Assembly: GCA_018857735.1 (NCBI GenBank)
Contig: JABMCL010001566.1
Location: 170,001 to 234,000 of the forward strand
Direction of reading: 5' to 3'
DNA from: Alviniconcha marisindica
Taxonomy: Eukaryota; Mollusca; Gastropoda; Provannidae
DNA: 64,000 nt
Shown piece by piece: positions 63,724 to 64,000 of this stretch. The translations under genes and the position numbers were made by a program. The notes below the pieces were generated by a model. That model did no database searches, was not told the origin of the DNA, and was given only the letters and a program-made list of their open reading frames with translations. Within the stretch, counting starts at the first letter, position 1, and each line of letters opens with the position of its first letter.

Positions 63724-63793
63724 ATGATGATGGAGGCGATGTGTGAAACATACGAAACGGACGACACCGTCGACGAGGATTATTACGAAAATG
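63724..63793 (+). CDS. Putative first coding exon of an unidentified gene
   Basis: Three in-frame ATGs (63724, 63727, 63730), the third with A at -3 and G at +4. An in-frame TAG at 63706 lies just upstream. The 70-nt exon encodes a short acidic N-terminus (CETYETDDTVDEDYYEN) and ends at a good donor GTGAGT, leaving phase 1. The base composition is GC/CpG-richer than nearby introns, as at a promoter-proximal exon. I do not recognise the protein; the rest lies beyond the right edge. Confidence 0.55.
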
Positions 63794-64000
63794 GTGAGTT
63801 GTTTATTAATTATCATCTCATCGTCGGTGTTCTTCTTCTGCGTTGTTGCTGCTGCTGCTGCTGCTGCAGCCGTTAAGACACGCAACCCCCCTACCCCCCT
63901 CCCACTGGTACAAGTGCTATACCAAGGTCTGTCTGCTACATACTTTACTGGGTCGGTTCCAGAAATCGGTGGTTTCTTGTGGCCGATATGGCACGGTTAT

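Overview
The window is a piece of a metazoan nuclear genome, most likely a mollusc and probably a gastropod. The reasons are long introns with GT/AG boundaries, very dense micro- and minisatellites, tRNA-derived SINE-like elements whose bodies carry 'cacgttaaag'- and 'gtggacgttaa'-type segments, and two decayed LINE ORF2 tails. The species call is an inference.

Three genes are supported. (1) On the + strand, 30962-57285 holds a complete lysosomal chloride/proton antiporter gene (CLCN7, ClC-7). It has 23 coding exons that join without a frame break into 789 codons plus stop. The gating glutamate (E214), proton glutamate (E281), GSGIP and GLFIPS motifs, two CBS regions and an N-terminal acidic dileucine sorting motif are all present. 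(2) Head-to-head with it on the - strand, 29555 down to 26580 holds the first three coding exons of a PDZ-GEF type Rap guanine nucleotide exchange factor (RAPGEF2/6-like). They encode the start of its N-terminal cyclic-nucleotide-binding-like domain; the gene continues to the left, but I could not find further convincing exons. (3) At the right edge, 63724-63793 looks like the first coding exon of an unidentified + strand gene, behind a GC-rich stretch with two tandem TCACATGA boxes.

Layout: 1-22 kb is repeat-dominated (30-bp, 37-bp, ~61-bp, 33-41-bp, 39-bp and 45-bp tandem arrays, a ~1 kb pure purine array, SINE-like elements and two LINE remnants at about 15.0 and 16.3-17.1 kb). 22-29.6 kb is the RAPGEF2-like 5' end with a G-rich array in its first intron. 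29.6-30.96 kb is a shared intergenic/promoter region with two inverted CCAAT boxes and a TCACATGA box. 31-57.3 kb is CLCN7, with an array in most large introns. 57.3-63.4 kb is 3' UTR and intergenic sequence with a ~37-copy 30-bp array and long CA tracts.

The most unusual signal is that many tandem arrays inside the genes are built from the genes' own splice sites. The acceptors of CLCN7 exons 7, 11, 18, 20 and 21 and of RAPGEF2-like exon 2, and the donors of exons 14 and 21, are each present in two to about fifty tandem copies, so every true site sits beside decoys. Near exons 4 and 21 some extra donors are in frame, and the exon 18 frame stays open through a repeat array in the following intron.
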